Positions 21,344 through 33,810 of a stretch of 64,000 nt of DNA are shown one piece after another; within the stretch, counting starts at the first letter, position 1; each line of letters opens with the position of its first letter. The position numbers and the translations under genes are program-made. The notes beneath the pieces are model-generated. The model was not told where the DNA came from. It saw only the letters and a program-made list of their open reading frames with translations, and ran no database searches. The stretch comes from Typhlomys cinereus (Eukaryota; Chordata; Mammalia; Rodentia; Platacanthomyidae): NCBI GenBank assembly GCA_023101885.1, contig JALPQD010000116.1, positions 2,683,501-2,747,500 on the forward strand. Direction: 5' to 3'.

Positions 21344-22524
21344 CTAAACTTGTGTTCCTTTGTGCATATGGGTTTTTAAGAGTTTTTGTTTGATTATATC
21401 ACACTGAAAGTTTAATGCTATGACCCACCTATAAGTGAGAACATAAAGCATCTGTCTTTCTGTGTCTGATTCACTGGCAAATTTCATTAGTTCATCTTTC
21501 CCGACAGCTGAATAGTGTTCTATTATATATATATATATACATATATATACCACATTTTCATTAACCATTCCCCAGTTGTTGGAAATCTAGGTTGTTTCCA
21601 TTTCTCTCCTATTGTGAAAAAATCTGCTATGATCATGGTTGTATAAGTGACTCTATTGCAGGGTGCAATGTTCTTTGGAAATATTCCCAGGAATGGTATA
21701 GCTGGGTTGTATGGAACCTCAATTTTTAGCTTTTTTAGGAACATCCAAATTGATCTCCAAAGGGATTATATGAGTTTATAATCCCATCAGCAATATATGA
21801 AGGTCCACTTCTCCCCACATCCATTCAGAATTTGCTATTGTTTGTGTTTTGGATCTTAGCCATTCTGACTGGAATGAGATGATATCTCAGGGTGGATTTA
21901 ATTTGTATTCCCTTAATGATTAGGGAGGTAGAATATTTTTAAGATGTTTCCTAGACATTCGAAATTTTGTTTTGTGAGAAGATTCTTTTCAGATCTATAG
22001 GCCATTTTTAAAAAGGGTGTTTACTTCCTCTGTATTTAATTTTTCAAGTTCTTTGTGTACTCTTGAATATTAGTCTTCTATCAGATATGTGGTTAGTGAA
22101 GATGCTCTCCCATTCCGTAGATTGCCTTTTTGCTCTATTAACAGATAATTTTGCTGAACAAAAGCTTTTTAGTTTCGTATAGTTCCACTTGTTTAGTGTT
22201 GGACTTATTCTCTGTGCCTTTGGGACCCTGTTGAGCATTCGCTGGCTAAGGCCAAATCATTTCAAGGGTATTCTCTATTTTTCCTTCTAGGAGTTTTATA
22301 GTCTCTGGTATAACATTGATATATTTGATGCATTTGGAGTTGATTTTCATGCTGTGAGACAAATAATAGTCCAGTTTCAGCATGTACATATCCAATTTTG
22401 TCAGCACCATTTATTTGTTGAAGATGATGTTCTTTTTCCAGCGGGTTTTTTTCAGCACCTATATCAAAGATCAGTTAACTAAGAGGAGTTCACTTATATT
22501 TGGGTCTTCAATTCTGATCCATTG
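21344..22524 (-). pseudogene. Old L1 ORF2 C-terminal remnant
   Basis: Short frames (21344-21568, 21523-21744, 22044-22238) are alignable to the ORF2 C-terminal part of the young copies, e.g. LKKLKIEVPYNPAIPFLGI. Multiple frameshifts. It ends where the MaLR-like element is inserted. Confidence 0.7.
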
Positions 22525-22529
22525 GTCTG

Positions 22530-22941
22530 TGTAGCAGTTTAACTGCATTGTTATTGATAAATTTACCTTCAAATGGTTTAAGGGAATGAGAAATTTATTC
22601 TCTTTTATGATTTCTGCTTATAATTTGTTATCCAGCTTGGCAGAACCTCATACCAACACCAGGGCCGAGGGAATTGAGCTTGCCATGTAACAGCTGAGAG
22701 AGGGACAATCCCTATTTGTCAGACCATGTCTGGCCAACTATTCAAAAAATGCCCTTTCTCAAACAGCTCCCTCCATTTTATTCACCTGCCCAGGAACTAA
22801 TCCTACCCACTGTGGGCTGAGTCTTTCCCATCTACTAGACAATTTCCTGTAGGTTTGCTCTAGGCTTAGCTCAACTACTATTTCTCTACAAATGTGTCCA
22901 GAGCTCAAATTCCCAACTGTCAAGTTTACACCTGTATGACA
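22530..22941 (-). repeat. 3' LTR of the MaLR-like element
   Basis: On the minus strand it starts TGTCATACAGG and ends in the 'gcagttt' region near 22530. It shares long stretches with 24429-24859 and 43955-44369, such as 'aacaccagggccgaggg' in this copy and the solo LTR. Confidence 0.7.
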
Positions 22942-23146
22942 CTTTACCACTTGTCAACTTGATACAAAACATATCATTTTAAACTGTAATCTTCAATCCT
23001 TGTGTGAAATTCATCTTGTAAATACATTTAATTCTATAAGTCCAAAATTTTATAACTGTAAGATCTTATCAAATCAAGTTAAATATTTTAGCACAGATGA
23101 AACATTAAAATAGAAGTGTTATGACACAATAAGAAAATACAGTTAA

Positions 23147-23364
23147 GGGCTGGAGAGGTGGCTCAGGGGTTAAGCCTCTGCCTTGCAAGCGGAAGGTCCT
23201 GAGTTCGGATCCCAGATCCCACATATAGACGCCAGGCGGAAGCGGGGGCGGCCTGCGCTTCTGGTCCTGGTAGGGCGGAGCCTGTGAATCCCGGGGCAGA
23301 AGGAGGTGGAGGCGTCCATGGTGGTTCGCGAATTCGTCCGTGGTTCTACACATACACATACACA

Positions 23365-23408
<44 letters not shown>

Positions 23409-23462
23409 TGCACGTGCACATGCGCACAGTTGAATAAATAATAATAATAAAAAAAAATTAAA
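23147..23462 (+). mobile_element. tRNA-headed CA-tail SINE (g), plus strand
   Basis: Reads in sense: GGGCTGGAGAGGTGGCTCAG head, the tRNA-like part, a family-specific body, CA repeats and an AATAAATAATAATAA-type tail. Short subfamily. The perfect 16-bp TSD AAGAAAATACAGTTAA lies at 23131-23146 and 23463-23478. It sits in the interior of the MaLR-like element. Confidence 0.92.
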
Positions 23463-24428
23463 AAGAAAATACAGTTAAAACTGAAGTCCAGCCAGTCAAA
23501 TACCACATCCTGTAGTTCAGTGTCAATTTTCTGCTGCTCATCACGTAGTCACAGTGGCTCATAGATTCTCAGAAATCCCAGGGCTTCTTCACAACTTGAA
23601 GTTACATAAATAGTGTTTCTCTGGACCAGTTTGAATCTTCAGTCACAGCTATCCTCAGCACACATCTCATGTATACATCTCTCTTTTGCAGATGTTCCAC
23701 ATTGACTCTGGCATCTCTAACGTCTTTGTTTCTCAATGGAAAACCAGGCTTTAACTCCACAGCACAAAATAACCTTCTTGGGCCTGTCTACAGGCTTCCT
23801 GCTACACACTGCCTGGATTTTGCCATTCTCTGAAACCTTGGAGAAGGGATCCATGACCTTGTGCCTCTTGCATTTTTGATGCCCCTAAAACCATTACCAC
23901 GTGGATGAAGTTACCAAATTCTGCTAACCTTCAGGTTGAGATTGGCTCTCTGGAATCACATCTCATTCAGCTTCTCTATGCTGACTCTGGGAAGAATTTC
24001 TGTGCTTGGTAGAATCTCAACACGGTGATATTCATTTCTTCTACCATCCCAGGGCAAAGCAATAGGTTTTCCATCAATGACATTTATTTCTCCAATAGCC
24101 TCTGTTACTCTGATATCTGCCCTTTCTTCATTAGAAATTTCAAGGTTGCCAATACAGCTCTCCACAAAGCAAACCAGTCCATCATCTTTAAATACAACTT
24201 TAACAAAATCCTTGTTCCCTTCATCACAAACTGGGCCCCAAACAATTCACAACTCTTTCAGTACCTTTATTCTCCAAATAGGCCATCAAACTCTGCAGAA
24301 TGGTATTTGTAATCCACAGTTCCCAATCTTCAATCATTTTAAAATTCATACAACAAAACCATTCAAAATCCACAAAAGTCAAATAACCAGATTTATCAGC
24401 AACATCCCATTTCTATGGTACCCAATTC

Positions 24429-24859
24429 TGTTGCAGTTTACCTGCATGGTTGCTGATGAAATCATAATAAGACAACTAAAGGTAACAAGGGGTTTATTCT
24501 CTTATGATAGTTCAGTTGTAGTTCTTAGTCCAGCCTGGCAAGAGAGCAAGTACCATCACCAAAGGGCTGAGGAAACTGGCCACACCATCTCTGCATAACA
24601 GCTGACAGAGGGATGATCTTTACTTGCCAGATCAGCATGTCTGGCCAAGTGTACACAAGAATGCCCCTTCTCAAACAGCTCCCTCCATTTAATTTAACTG
24701 CCCAGTGACTAGTCCTACCCACCATGGCCTGGACCTTCCCCATCCACTAGATAACTGGATTGTCTAAATCTGGATTTAGCTCAACTACAAATTCTCTACA
24801 AATGTGCTCAGAGATCAAAACCTCTAATGTCAAGTTAACACCTATATTTAACTATGATG
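24429..24859 (-). repeat. 5' LTR of the MaLR-like element
   Basis: Minus-strand LTR. The plus-strand left edge is 'tgttgcagtttacctgc'. The right edge is at 'aactatgatg', where the expected terminal CA has decayed to TG. Confidence 0.7.
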
Positions 24860-24864
24860 GTCTT

Positions 24865-27440
24865 TATCTATTTTGGGGGGCCAATACCATGCTGTTTTGG
24901 CTTTATGGCATAGTTTAAGGGCTGGTATAGTAATAGCTCTCATAGAGATTTTATGACTCAGATTTGTTTTTGCTATCCTGGGTCTTTTATGTTTCCATAT
25001 GAAATTCGAAATTGTTTTATCAATTTCTTTGAAGAATTGGGTTGGAATTTTGATAAGTATTGTGTATTTGGGGGGGTAGGATGATCATTTTAACAATGTC
25101 ACTTCTACTGATCCAACATGATAGGTCTTTCCATCTTCTGGTGTCTTCATTAATCTCTTTTTTTAAGTCTTTAAAGTTATCGTTGTATAGATTTTTTACA
25201 TCCTTGGTTAGGTTTTTCCAAGGTTTTTAATTTTTTAGGAGCAGTGTTAAATAGTTTCTCTTTAGTCTTTATCCTTGATGTTTAGGAAAGCCACTGATTT
25301 TTGAGCATTAATTTTGTATCCTGCCACTCTACCAAACTTATTTATTAGTTCCAAGAGTTTCTTGCCAGAATCTTTAGGGTATTTGAGGTATAGGATCATG
25401 TTATCTGCTAATAGGGATAACTTGATTTCTTCTTTTATCTTCTTCTCTTTTCTTATGGCTCTAATTACAACTTCAAGTACAATGTTGAATAGAAGTGGTG
25501 AGATTAGGTAGCCTTGTCTGGTTCCTGATCTGAGTGAGAATGCTTTCAGTTTTTTACCATTTAGGAAGATTTTTGCCATAGACTTGTTGTATATGGCCTT
25601 TATAACATTGACAAATGCTCCTTTCAACCCTATTTTCTCCTGGAGCTTTATCATAAAAGGTGTTGGATTTTGTTAAAAGCTTTTTCTACATCATGAGAGA
25701 ATAGGAAAAATCATGTTATTTTTGTTTTTGCATATCATTTATATAAATTGTATTTATAGATTTATGTACATTGAACCAACCTGTGTTTCTGGAATAAACC
25801 CAACCTGGTTATAGTGGATAATGTTTCTGATGTTTTTAATACAGTTTTCTAGAATTTTATTAAGGATATTTACATCTGTGTTCATCAATGAGATTGACCT
25901 ACAGTTTTGTTGTTGTTGTTGTTGTCGTGTCTTTATTTGGTTTGGGGATCAATGTAATGTCTTTGTAGAAAGAGTTGGGAAGTGTTATTTCTTTTTCTAT
26001 TTTGTGGAATAATTCAAATTGTATTAATAGTTCTTTAAATATCTGATAGAATTCTGTACTGAATCTATTTAGTTCCTTTTTCTTGGTAGGGAGATTCATT
26101 AATACTGCTTCAACTTTATCCCTTTGTTGTAAAACTATTTAAATAATTCAGTCCATTGTAGTTTAACTTTGCTGCACTCTTTGTATCTAGAAGTTCATGC
26201 ATTTCTTTGTGATTGTCAAATTGATGGTGTATAAATTTTTGAGGTATGACTTTATGATTTCCTTGACATCTGTTGTGATAGCTCCATTTTCCTTTCTAAT
26301 TTTATTAATTTGGGTTTTCTCTTTTGTTTTTGGTTATTGTGGCTCATAGTTTGTCAATCTTGAAGTTTTTCAAAGACTCAGCTTTTTATTTGATTGATTC
26401 TTTGTATTGTTTTCTTTGTCTCAATTTCAGTTATGTCTCCTCAGATCCTACCAATCTCTACACATCTACTTCTGTGGGGTATGATTTGTTCTTGTTTCTC
26501 TAGAGCTTTAACCTATGTTGTTAGGTTGTTTACTTATATTTTCATTTTTGATGTATGTATTGAGAGATATGAATTTTCCTCTTAGAACCATCTTCATCAT
26601 ATCCAAAATGTTTTGATATGATTGATGTGTTTTTATTTTCATTGAGTTCTAGGAATTTTTGAATTTCTGCTTTTTCTTCTATTTGGACCTATTCCTCATT
26701 TAGTAGCATATTGTTCAGCTTCCAAGAGTTTGTATACTTTCTGCCTGTGTCTTTTTATGAATGTTCTTTTTATTCCTTAGTGGTTAGATAAGAGCACAAG
26801 TGGTGATTTTCATTTTCTTGTATTTGTGGAGGCAAGCTTGCTTTGTGGTCTATTTTGGAGAAAGTTCCATGAGCTGCTGGAAAGAATGTATATTCCTTGG
26901 TGTTAGGATAGAATGTCAGTTAGATGTCTGTCAGTTCCTTTTGGTTTATAATTTGGTTTAGTTCCAGTGTATTTCTGTTCAATTTTTGGCCTGTTGACCT
27001 GTCTATAAGCAAGAGTGGGGTGTTGAAATTCTCTACTATTCTCGTGTTTGGGTTGATTTTTTCTTTTAAACATTGTAGTGTTTGTTTAATGAGTGTGGGT
27101 GAGCCTTTATTTGGAGCATATATGTTTAAAATTATGATCTCCTCTTGATGTATTGGTCTTTTGATGAGTATGTAGTATCTTACTATATCACTTACTATTT
27201 GTTTTGGTTTGAAGTCCATTTTGTGAGACATGAGGATGGTTACTCCTGCTTGTTTCCTGGTCGTTGTTTGCTTGGAGTATCTTCAACTACCCTTTGACCC
27301 TGATATTGTGTCTATCTTTAAAAGTGAGATGTGTTTCTTGGAGGCAGCATGTTGATGGGTTGTGGCTTTTAATCCATGCTGCTAGCCTGTGTCTCTTGAT
27401 TAGGGTGTTTGATCCCATCAATGTTCAAGGTTATAATTGA
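24865..27440 (-). pseudogene. Old L1 ORF2, RT and endonuclease remnant
   Basis: Frame 25654 to 25262 covers the RT palm with [11 protein letters not shown]. The catalytic FADD is changed to LADN, which would abolish metal binding. Frame 26099-25899 is upstream RT. Frame 27231-26920 is endonuclease (YAPNKGSPTLIKQ). Many stops and frameshifts. Non-functional. Confidence 0.75.
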
Positions 27441-27489
27441 GAAGTTTTTATTGATTCTTGTCATTTTTTTTAATTTATTGATTTTCTTT

Positions 27490-27526
27490 TTTTATTTATT
27501 CAATTATGTGTGTGTATGTATGTGTG

Positions 27527-27578
<52 letters not shown>

Positions 27579-27771
27579 ACCACCATGGACTGCCTCCACC
27601 TCCTCCTTGTTTACTCTGCCCCGGGATTCACAGGCTCCGCCCTACCAGGACCGGAAACACAGGCCGCTGCCCCAGCTTCCACCCGATGTCTATACATGGG
27701 GCTAGGATCCGAACTCAGGACCTTCCCCCTGGAAGGCAGAGGCTCTACCCCTGAGCCACTTCTCCAGCCCC
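27490..27771 (-). mobile_element. tRNA-headed CA-tail SINE (h)
   Basis: Minus-strand copy of the long subfamily ('ttgtttactctgccccg'), with a deletion just before that segment. The perfect 18-bp TSD AATTTATTGATTTTCTTT lies at 27472-27489 and 27772-27789. Inserted near the ORF1/ORF2 junction of the old L1. Confidence 0.9.
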
Positions 27772-27789
27772 AATTTATTGATTTTCTTT

Positions 27790-28830
27790 AATGTTGCCAG
27801 TTCTCTGCCTGGTAATTGTATTGGTATTATTTTTCCCTTTCATCCTCTTGAGTGTATTGATCAAATTTGTCTATCTTGAGAATTTTTTTTAGTATTTTTT
27901 ACAAGCTTGGTTTAGTAGATAAGAAAACCTGTATTTTATGTTTGTCAGGAAATACTTTTCTTTCATCTCCAAGCATGACTTATAGTTTAGTTGGATATAG
28001 CAGTCTGGGTTGGCATTTGTGATATTTCATGACTTGAAGAATGCCTTTTTAAGCTCTTCTGGCTTTTATACTATTTCCATTGAAAAGTCAGCTGTTATTC
28101 TAAAAGACTTGCCTTTAAATGTGAGTTGGCTTTTCTCTCTTGCAGCCATTACGCATTCTGAGATGTTGTTATTATTTTTTGTCCTGTGCTTCTATTTTGA
28201 TCATATCTGGATGGTGTGTGATTATGTATCTTGTACTTGGATGGCACTCTCCTTAGGTATAGGAAGTTCTCTTTTATGATTGACTAAAAGATCTGCACTG
28301 GGGTATTTTCTTGGGTTTCTTGTTCTGGAATTCCATGAATTCTCAGGTTTGGCTTCTTCACGGTATTGCGTAGTTTCTGAATATTCCTTTCTGTTTGTTT
28401 TTTTAGCCTTTTCAACTTCTTTAATTAAATGATCCTGTTCTGTCAACTTAACTTCCAGAACTGATATTCTTTCTTCTGTTTGATCCATTCTCTGTGTGAT
28501 ACTCTCTGTTGGTTTTTCAATTTCAGTTAGTTTAGCTTTGAATTCCAGCTGAATCTCAGTTTGGAATTTTTCATTTGTCCTAAACTTGTTCTTGTCTTCT
28601 CTATTTCCTTTTTTATCTCCAGTAAATTTTTACTATTTTCCTATTCATATAAAATCATACTCATTTTCTCTCTGAGGATTTCACATTCCTTTTTTCTTTC
28701 ATCACATTCCTTTTGTAGTTCTCAAAGCTTGTTGATCATGTCAGTAACATTTTTTTTTTTTGGAAGACATTATCCTGAGTGTTGCTTTCTTCACTGGTTT
28801 CCATGAGGTTATTTTGATTGAAATCTGGTA
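27790..28830 (-). pseudogene. Old L1 ORF1 remnant
   Basis: The frame 28488 to 28222 gives a Glu/Lys-rich coiled-coil segment beginning MDQTEERISVLEVKLTEQDH. Neighbouring text at 27950-28200 aligns with the RNA-binding part. Broken by several frameshifts. Confidence 0.65.
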
Positions 28831-29564
28831 TAAGGAGGTTGGCATTTTTTGTAAGACACATGTCTTCGTGGTACTCAGTGCATTTATTGGTTTTATGATG
28901 TGAGTTAGCCATCTTCCGTTAAGTGGTTTTTGGCTTTCCTGAGTCAGATGAAGTTGTCTGACTTCTGGCTGTTGTTAGGAAAGCCTCTCTGGATTTGGAT
29001 GGGATCTTCTGGTTGTTTAATATGGCTGTCCATTGATGCTAGAATCTGTCCTGGTGGGGGGAGTTGGGCAAGTCCTCCTCCTGGCTCTTAGAGCTCTTAC
29101 CTGGCATGGGATGGGTCTCATAAGTCTGGAGTGAGTGAGCAGTTCCTCCCATGGCTCCACACAGTTCCTACCTGGCTCAGGGGTCAATTCTAGAAGTCTG
29201 GGAGACTGATAATACTTCTTTGAATGGCTCATATAATTCCACTGTGAAGTTATGTTACCTGATACTTTTCTTCTGTGGGAGATGGTCTGTTACTGATTTG
29301 ATTATTAGCCTATTCTTGACTCAGTAGGTTGTATGTTTTTAGGAATGTGTTTCCCTTCAGTATCACCACATAATCTTTCATAGCAATCTCTTATAATTCT
29401 ATTTATTTCTCTTAGGTATCACCATATAATTTTTCATAGCAGTATCTTGTAATTCTTTCTGTTTCTGTATTATCAGTTTTACAACTGTCTCTCATTTCTG
29501 GTTTTCTTGTTTATGTGAATTGTTTTTTTTTCCTCTCTCTCAATCTTGGTTTATTGACCTCTCT

Positions 29565-29845
29565 TAGTTACTTTTTTGTTGCTATGATAAAATACCCTGG
29601 CAAAATTAGCTTATAGGAGAAAGGGCTTGTTTTGGTTTATAGTCCAGAAAGATACAAAGCTTTCATGTTCAGTAGATATGGTGCAATATGGGAAGACAAG
29701 GTGGCAGGAACAGGGGGCTGGCTGGTCATTTGCATTTATTCTCAATAAGCAGAAAATAAGTGGAAATGGGGTTGACTATAAGTCCTCAAAGTCTATCCTC
29801 AGTTACCAACTTTCTCTGTCACATTTCCACCTCTAAAAGGTTCCA
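29565..29845 (-). mobile_element. LTR-like remnant, MaLR type
   Basis: It has the antisense LTR-end pattern 'ttgttgctatgataaaatac' plus 'aaaattagcttataggag', common to rodent MaLR LTR ends. Diverged, with no TSD found. Assignment tentative. Confidence 0.4.
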
Positions 29846-29999
29846 AAACTTTTCCAAGAAGCACCAGATTTTCAAAAAAAAAGTTTACTTTGAGCATATT
29901 CATTCTTTCTCCCTTCTTCCTCTGTCTCTGTCTCTGTATCTCTCTCTCTTTCTAAATATACATATATGTGGTAGATGAGTATTGGGGGATATGCATTTA

Positions 30000-30220
30000 T
30001 GTGTCTGTGCATGCTATGGCATGTATATAGAAGTCAAAGGACAACCTCCTGGTATTATTCCTCTCAGTCCTCACTTTCTATGTTTTTTGAGAATGAGTCT
30101 CTTTACTGCTATGTAAGCTAGATTGGCTGGCCTATGAACTACTAAAGAGTCTCAGATCTCTGCCTCCCATCGCCTATAAGCATACTGAATTACAGATGCT
30201 TATGCCACTGTGTCTAGCTT
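30000..30220 (-). mobile_element. Composite SINE (B3/B1), left part
   Basis: A B3-like 'agtcaaaggacaacctcctg' segment is followed by B1-like 'tgagaatgagtctctttact', ending at 'gtgtctagcttttt'. The other B3 arm is at 32357-32450. L1-D is inserted between them with an imperfect TSD around TCTAGCTTTT/TCTGGCTTTT. Confidence 0.5.
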
Positions 30221-30227
30221 TTTTTTT

Positions 30228-32356
30228 CTCCTTTTTTTTATTAAAAATGTAATTATACATTTTAAAATTTTTTGCCAGTTCCCTCCCTCCCCCCTCCTCC
30301 CCCTGATCCCCCTCCTCCTCCTTCCCATCCCCCAGTGCCTCCCCCCCAATTCCCAGAGAGTCCTTTATTGTGTACGCCTGATTCTCCACTGGGTCCTCCT
30401 CTCCGATGACATATAGGGACCCAGTGGCATTTCCATAAGCCCTTTCTCTTGTTCCCCTTAAGCATAGGATCACTACTATGGCTGTCAATCCCTTGCCTCC
30501 AGGGGTCTCGGTGCCCTTAACAGATGCTAGACTTTATGAGGGCAACAGTGCGCTGGACATTGCGCAGGGCATGCAAAGTCCCATTATGATTGCTTTGGCC
30601 CCAACTATTGTTGAGAATCTTGCAAATCGTTGCTCCTCCCATCCTTTTGCTCTTACAATCTTACCGCCCCCTCTTCTGCAAATGTCCCTGAGCTCCAGGA
30701 TGGGGAGAGATTAGGCTGGCCTAGTTCTATGTGATTGATATAGAGTCTCTGAAGTTCTGGATTGTGGTTTGTTGATTTTCTTTTGCAGGTTTGCTGCTCC
30801 TGCAATGCCTTTCACTCCATCCTGCTGGGCACTGTATGTCACCCCCTGGCCAGAGACAAAAAGCTGTTAAACTGGAGTCTTGTTATAATAGCACATTCAA
30901 GGTAGATGTAATAAAAGTAGGAAACCTCAGTGAGGGAGGGGTCCATCACCCATTTGCAAAATGATTACTTTTTATCTGCTAGACTATATGCCCTCCCCTT
31001 CTGGTGAGATCAGGAAAGAACGTCTGTGAACTTAACCAGGTTTCTCATTACTTACTTGCAGACCTTGATGGAGGCCTATTTTCTCCGCTGCAACATGGTC
31101 CCCTCTCTCTTTGTTTCTGGTGTGGCCCTCCTACCCCATCTCTCTTGTTCATAATCCTTGCAATTACTGTGTTACATAGGTTTACTTTTGAGTGTCTCAA
31201 TGTGGGCTGGGTGAGTTTGGTACTAGGAGCCACCTATTAGGGAGTACATACGGCGCTTAATTTTCTGGGTTTGGGATACTTCACTTAATATAATTCTTTC
31301 TAATGACATCCATTTCCCAGCAAATTCCAGTAATTCATCATTTTTGATGGCTGAGTAGTACTCCATTGTATAGATGTACCACAGTTTCCTTATCCACTCG
31401 TCAACTGTTGGACATTTGGGTTGATTCCATGACTTTGCTATTGTAAACAGTGCTGCTATGAACATGGTCGAGCTTGTGCTATCGAGGCGAACCTCTGCTG
31501 CATGGGGGGTTATTCCCAAAAGTGGGATAGCAGGGTCATATGGCATTTCAATCTGTAATTTCTTTAAGAATCTCCAGACGGCTCGCCAGAGTGGCTGTAT
31601 GAGCCTGCATTCCCACCAGCAATGTATGAGAGTTCCCCTCTCTCCACATCCTCTCCAGCATTTGTTCTTGTTTGTATTGTGGATTTTTGCCATCCTGGCC
31701 GGGGTGAGATGATATCTCAGGGAAGTTTTGATTTGCATTTCCCTGATGGCTAAGGAAGTGGAGCATTTTTTAAGATATTTGTTAGACATTTTAATTTCTT
31801 CCCTAGTAAAGTTTCTTTTAAGTTCCAGGGCCCATTTTTTAATCGGGCCATTGTTTTCCTTGGAGTTTAGTTTTTTAAGTTCTTTGTGCACTCTGGACAG
31901 TAGAGCTCTGTCAGATATGTGGTTAGTGAAGATTTTCTCCCATTCTGTGGGTTGCCTTTGAGCTCGCGTTATAATCTCTTTATCTGAACAGAAGCTCTTT
32001 AATTTCACAAGATCCCAACTGTTGAGAGTTGGTAGCAGTGACTGTGCCATTGGATGTCTGTTTAGGAAATGTTGGCCTTGCTCAATCAGCTCGAGGGAGT
32101 TCCCTATCCTTTCAACTATGGTTTTTAAAGTCTCTGGCCTTAAATCAAGGTCCTTGATCCATTTGGAATTAAGTCTTGTACATGGTGACAAGTACGGGTC
32201 CAACTTTAATCTTCTGCATGTGGAGATCCAGTTTTGCCAGCACCATTTGTTGAAGATGCTGTTCTTTTTCCATTGGATTCTTTGGGCCCCTTTGTCAAAG
32301 ACCAAATGGCTGTATTTTTGTGGGCTTATATCTGGGTCTTCAACCCTTATCCATTT
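30228..32356 (-). mobile_element. LINE-1 'L1-D', 5'-truncated
   Basis: Minus strand, about 2.1 kb, with 3'UTR 30228-31222 and the ORF2 C-terminus above it. The 3' end matches L1-C (AT-rich 'ttattaaaaatgtaattata') rather than L1-B. It is truncated at 32356 within ORF2, at a composite SINE. Low divergence from L1-C in ORF2. Confidence 0.85.
31223..32356 (-). pseudogene. L1-D ORF2 C-terminal part
   Basis: An uninterrupted 360-codon frame (32305 to 31223) runs to the natural ORF2 end, including [17 protein letters not shown]. It lacks the endonuclease and reverse transcriptase because the element is 5'-truncated, so it is a dead fragment despite being open. Confidence 0.85.
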
Positions 32357-32450
32357 GTTTCTGGCTTTTAGGTGGGACTTGGGGATCTGAATTTAGGTTG
32401 CCAGACTTGCATGACAAGCACTTTACCCACTGAAATTTCCCAGCCTTCTG
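32357..32450 (-). mobile_element. Composite SINE, right part
   Basis: It reads 'ggacttggggatctgaattt' and 'catgacaagcactttaccca', the antisense B3 head. It completes the element split by L1-D. Confidence 0.55.
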
Positions 32451-32454
32451 ATTT

Positions 32455-33030
32455 CTTCTTTCTTCTTTCTTTCATATGTTATGGTCATATAACTAGGATA
32501 ACCTTACATTTGCAGTCTTCTGTCATCTTCCAGAGTACTGGAATTACTAGCATACCTGATTCATTGATGGTTCCTGTCCTTGCTTCATATATTTCTGCTC
32601 TACTTATTACTATTTCCTTTCTTCTACCAATTTTGAGATGAGTTGGCTCTATTGTGTCTAATTCCTTAGGATACATTGTTTATTTAAGATTTCAGCAGTT
32701 ATTGCTGCAGACTTCCCTTGGAACTGTTTGTGCTGCACACATAAATTTTGGTATGTTGTACTTCCATTTCCATTTATCCCCAGTTATTTTTTAATTTCCC
32801 CTTCAATTTCCTCTTCAACATGATGATCGTTCAGGGCATATTATTTGATTTCCATGTATTGAACTTTTCAAGATTCCTTCTGTTACTACTTTTTTTGTTT
32901 TATTACATTATAACAAAAATACTTAATATGATTTTAATCTTAAATTTGTTGAACAAAAAGTTCCCTAACATGCGATCTATCATTGGACAGTAGTCTCTGT
33001 ATGTTTTAGAAAAATGTGCATGCTCCTGCC
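32455..33030 (-). mobile_element. Ancient L1M ORF2 remnant
   Basis: Antisense L1M text near 32990 ('tgtatgttttagaaaaatgt') and upstream. Heavily diverged and without a frame. Confidence 0.4.
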
Positions 33031-33035
33031 ATTGT

Positions 33036-33810
33036 AAGGGAGGTCAATCGGGAGACCAGATCCCTCTTGTCCAGACCCTAAAGCCTGCCAATAAGATAAT
33101 TTATAGATCACAGTAGAGAGTGAGGTTGGCTTCCAAGTAACCAAGCACCTTCTTACTAACCCCTAACCCCCACCTGTCCATGAGGAGGAACATATGTGCA
33201 GCACTGTTAACCAGTCTGTGCAACAATGGATAGAGAGAAAACTGAATGTGGACAGAATCAGATGTCTCAATATTTACAGGCTTTTCTTAACAGTGTCCTT
33301 ATTAATTAATTTATTTACTTAACTATGTTCCTTTATCTCCATTCTCTTGAAATCTTGTTTTCCTTATCCCCCAAGGTATGATATTTTGCAGTTATAATGT
33401 ATATTTTAGAGATTTCCCCTTGAGTATGTCATTATGAGGGCTTTTAACTATTAATCTTTAGATAGGAGAGGATCTCAACACCCAGACAGGACACAGACTA
33501 GTGCAGTGGGAAAACAGTGACATAGACATTAGCTAGTCAGAATGCAGAGTACCAGCAACCCTGCAATGTCCACCTGGAATCAGGTCAATCAAATCCCTAA
33601 GACTCAGGAACCTTGTAGAAGAGGGAGCAGTTAGATTGTAAGAACCTAAAGATGGGTAAGTCCTCCACTGGATATAACAATCTATGCAAAGCAGGGCTGC
33701 CCTATCCAGGAACTCACTGCAATGAGACTTGTCTTTACCAGACTTGTACAATGGCTGACAAATCAACTTGCCCACATAGGCTAACAAAAACCTCAAGGGG
33801 AATCATTTCT
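33036..33810 (+). mobile_element. Old L1 3'UTR, plus strand, first part
   Basis: The reverse complement matches the 3'UTR of the old L1 at 20700-21250 (landmark 'cagactggttaacagtgctg' on the minus strand). It is interrupted at about 33810 by L1-E and resumes at about 40068. Confidence 0.6.

Larger units (their letters stand above)
22530..24859 (-). mobile_element. MaLR-like LTR retroelement with both LTRs
   Basis: Two direct repeats of one LTR family, 22530-22941 and 24429-24859 (about 412 and 431 bp), flank about 1.5 kb including a SINE. A 5-bp TSD, GTCTG/GTCTT, lies at 22525-22529 and 24860-24864. The internal part has no pol. A short minus-strand frame (24165-23956) and the text after the 5' LTR resemble the non-coding or gag-relic interior of ERVL-MaLR elements (ORR1/MT/THE type) as I recall them. 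It is non-autonomous and old. A solo LTR of the same family is at 43955. Confidence 0.7.
20365..29560 (-). mobile_element. Old full-length rodent LINE-1 (Lx-like), split by insertions
   Basis: Minus strand. 3'UTR about 20365-21380 with a C/T-rich stretch on the plus strand. ORF2 C-terminus 21390-22524, remainder of ORF2 24865-27430, ORF1 about 27790-28830, 5'UTR-like 28830-29560. Interruptions: a MaLR-like element 22530-24859 and a SINE 27490-27771. It is far more diverged than L1-A, B and C, with frames broken every few hundred bases. Confidence 0.75.

Noticed and set aside
23147..23230. Functional tRNA gene
   Set aside because: The A- and B-box-like segments belong to the SINE head. The cloverleaf does not close and the sequence continues into the SINE body.
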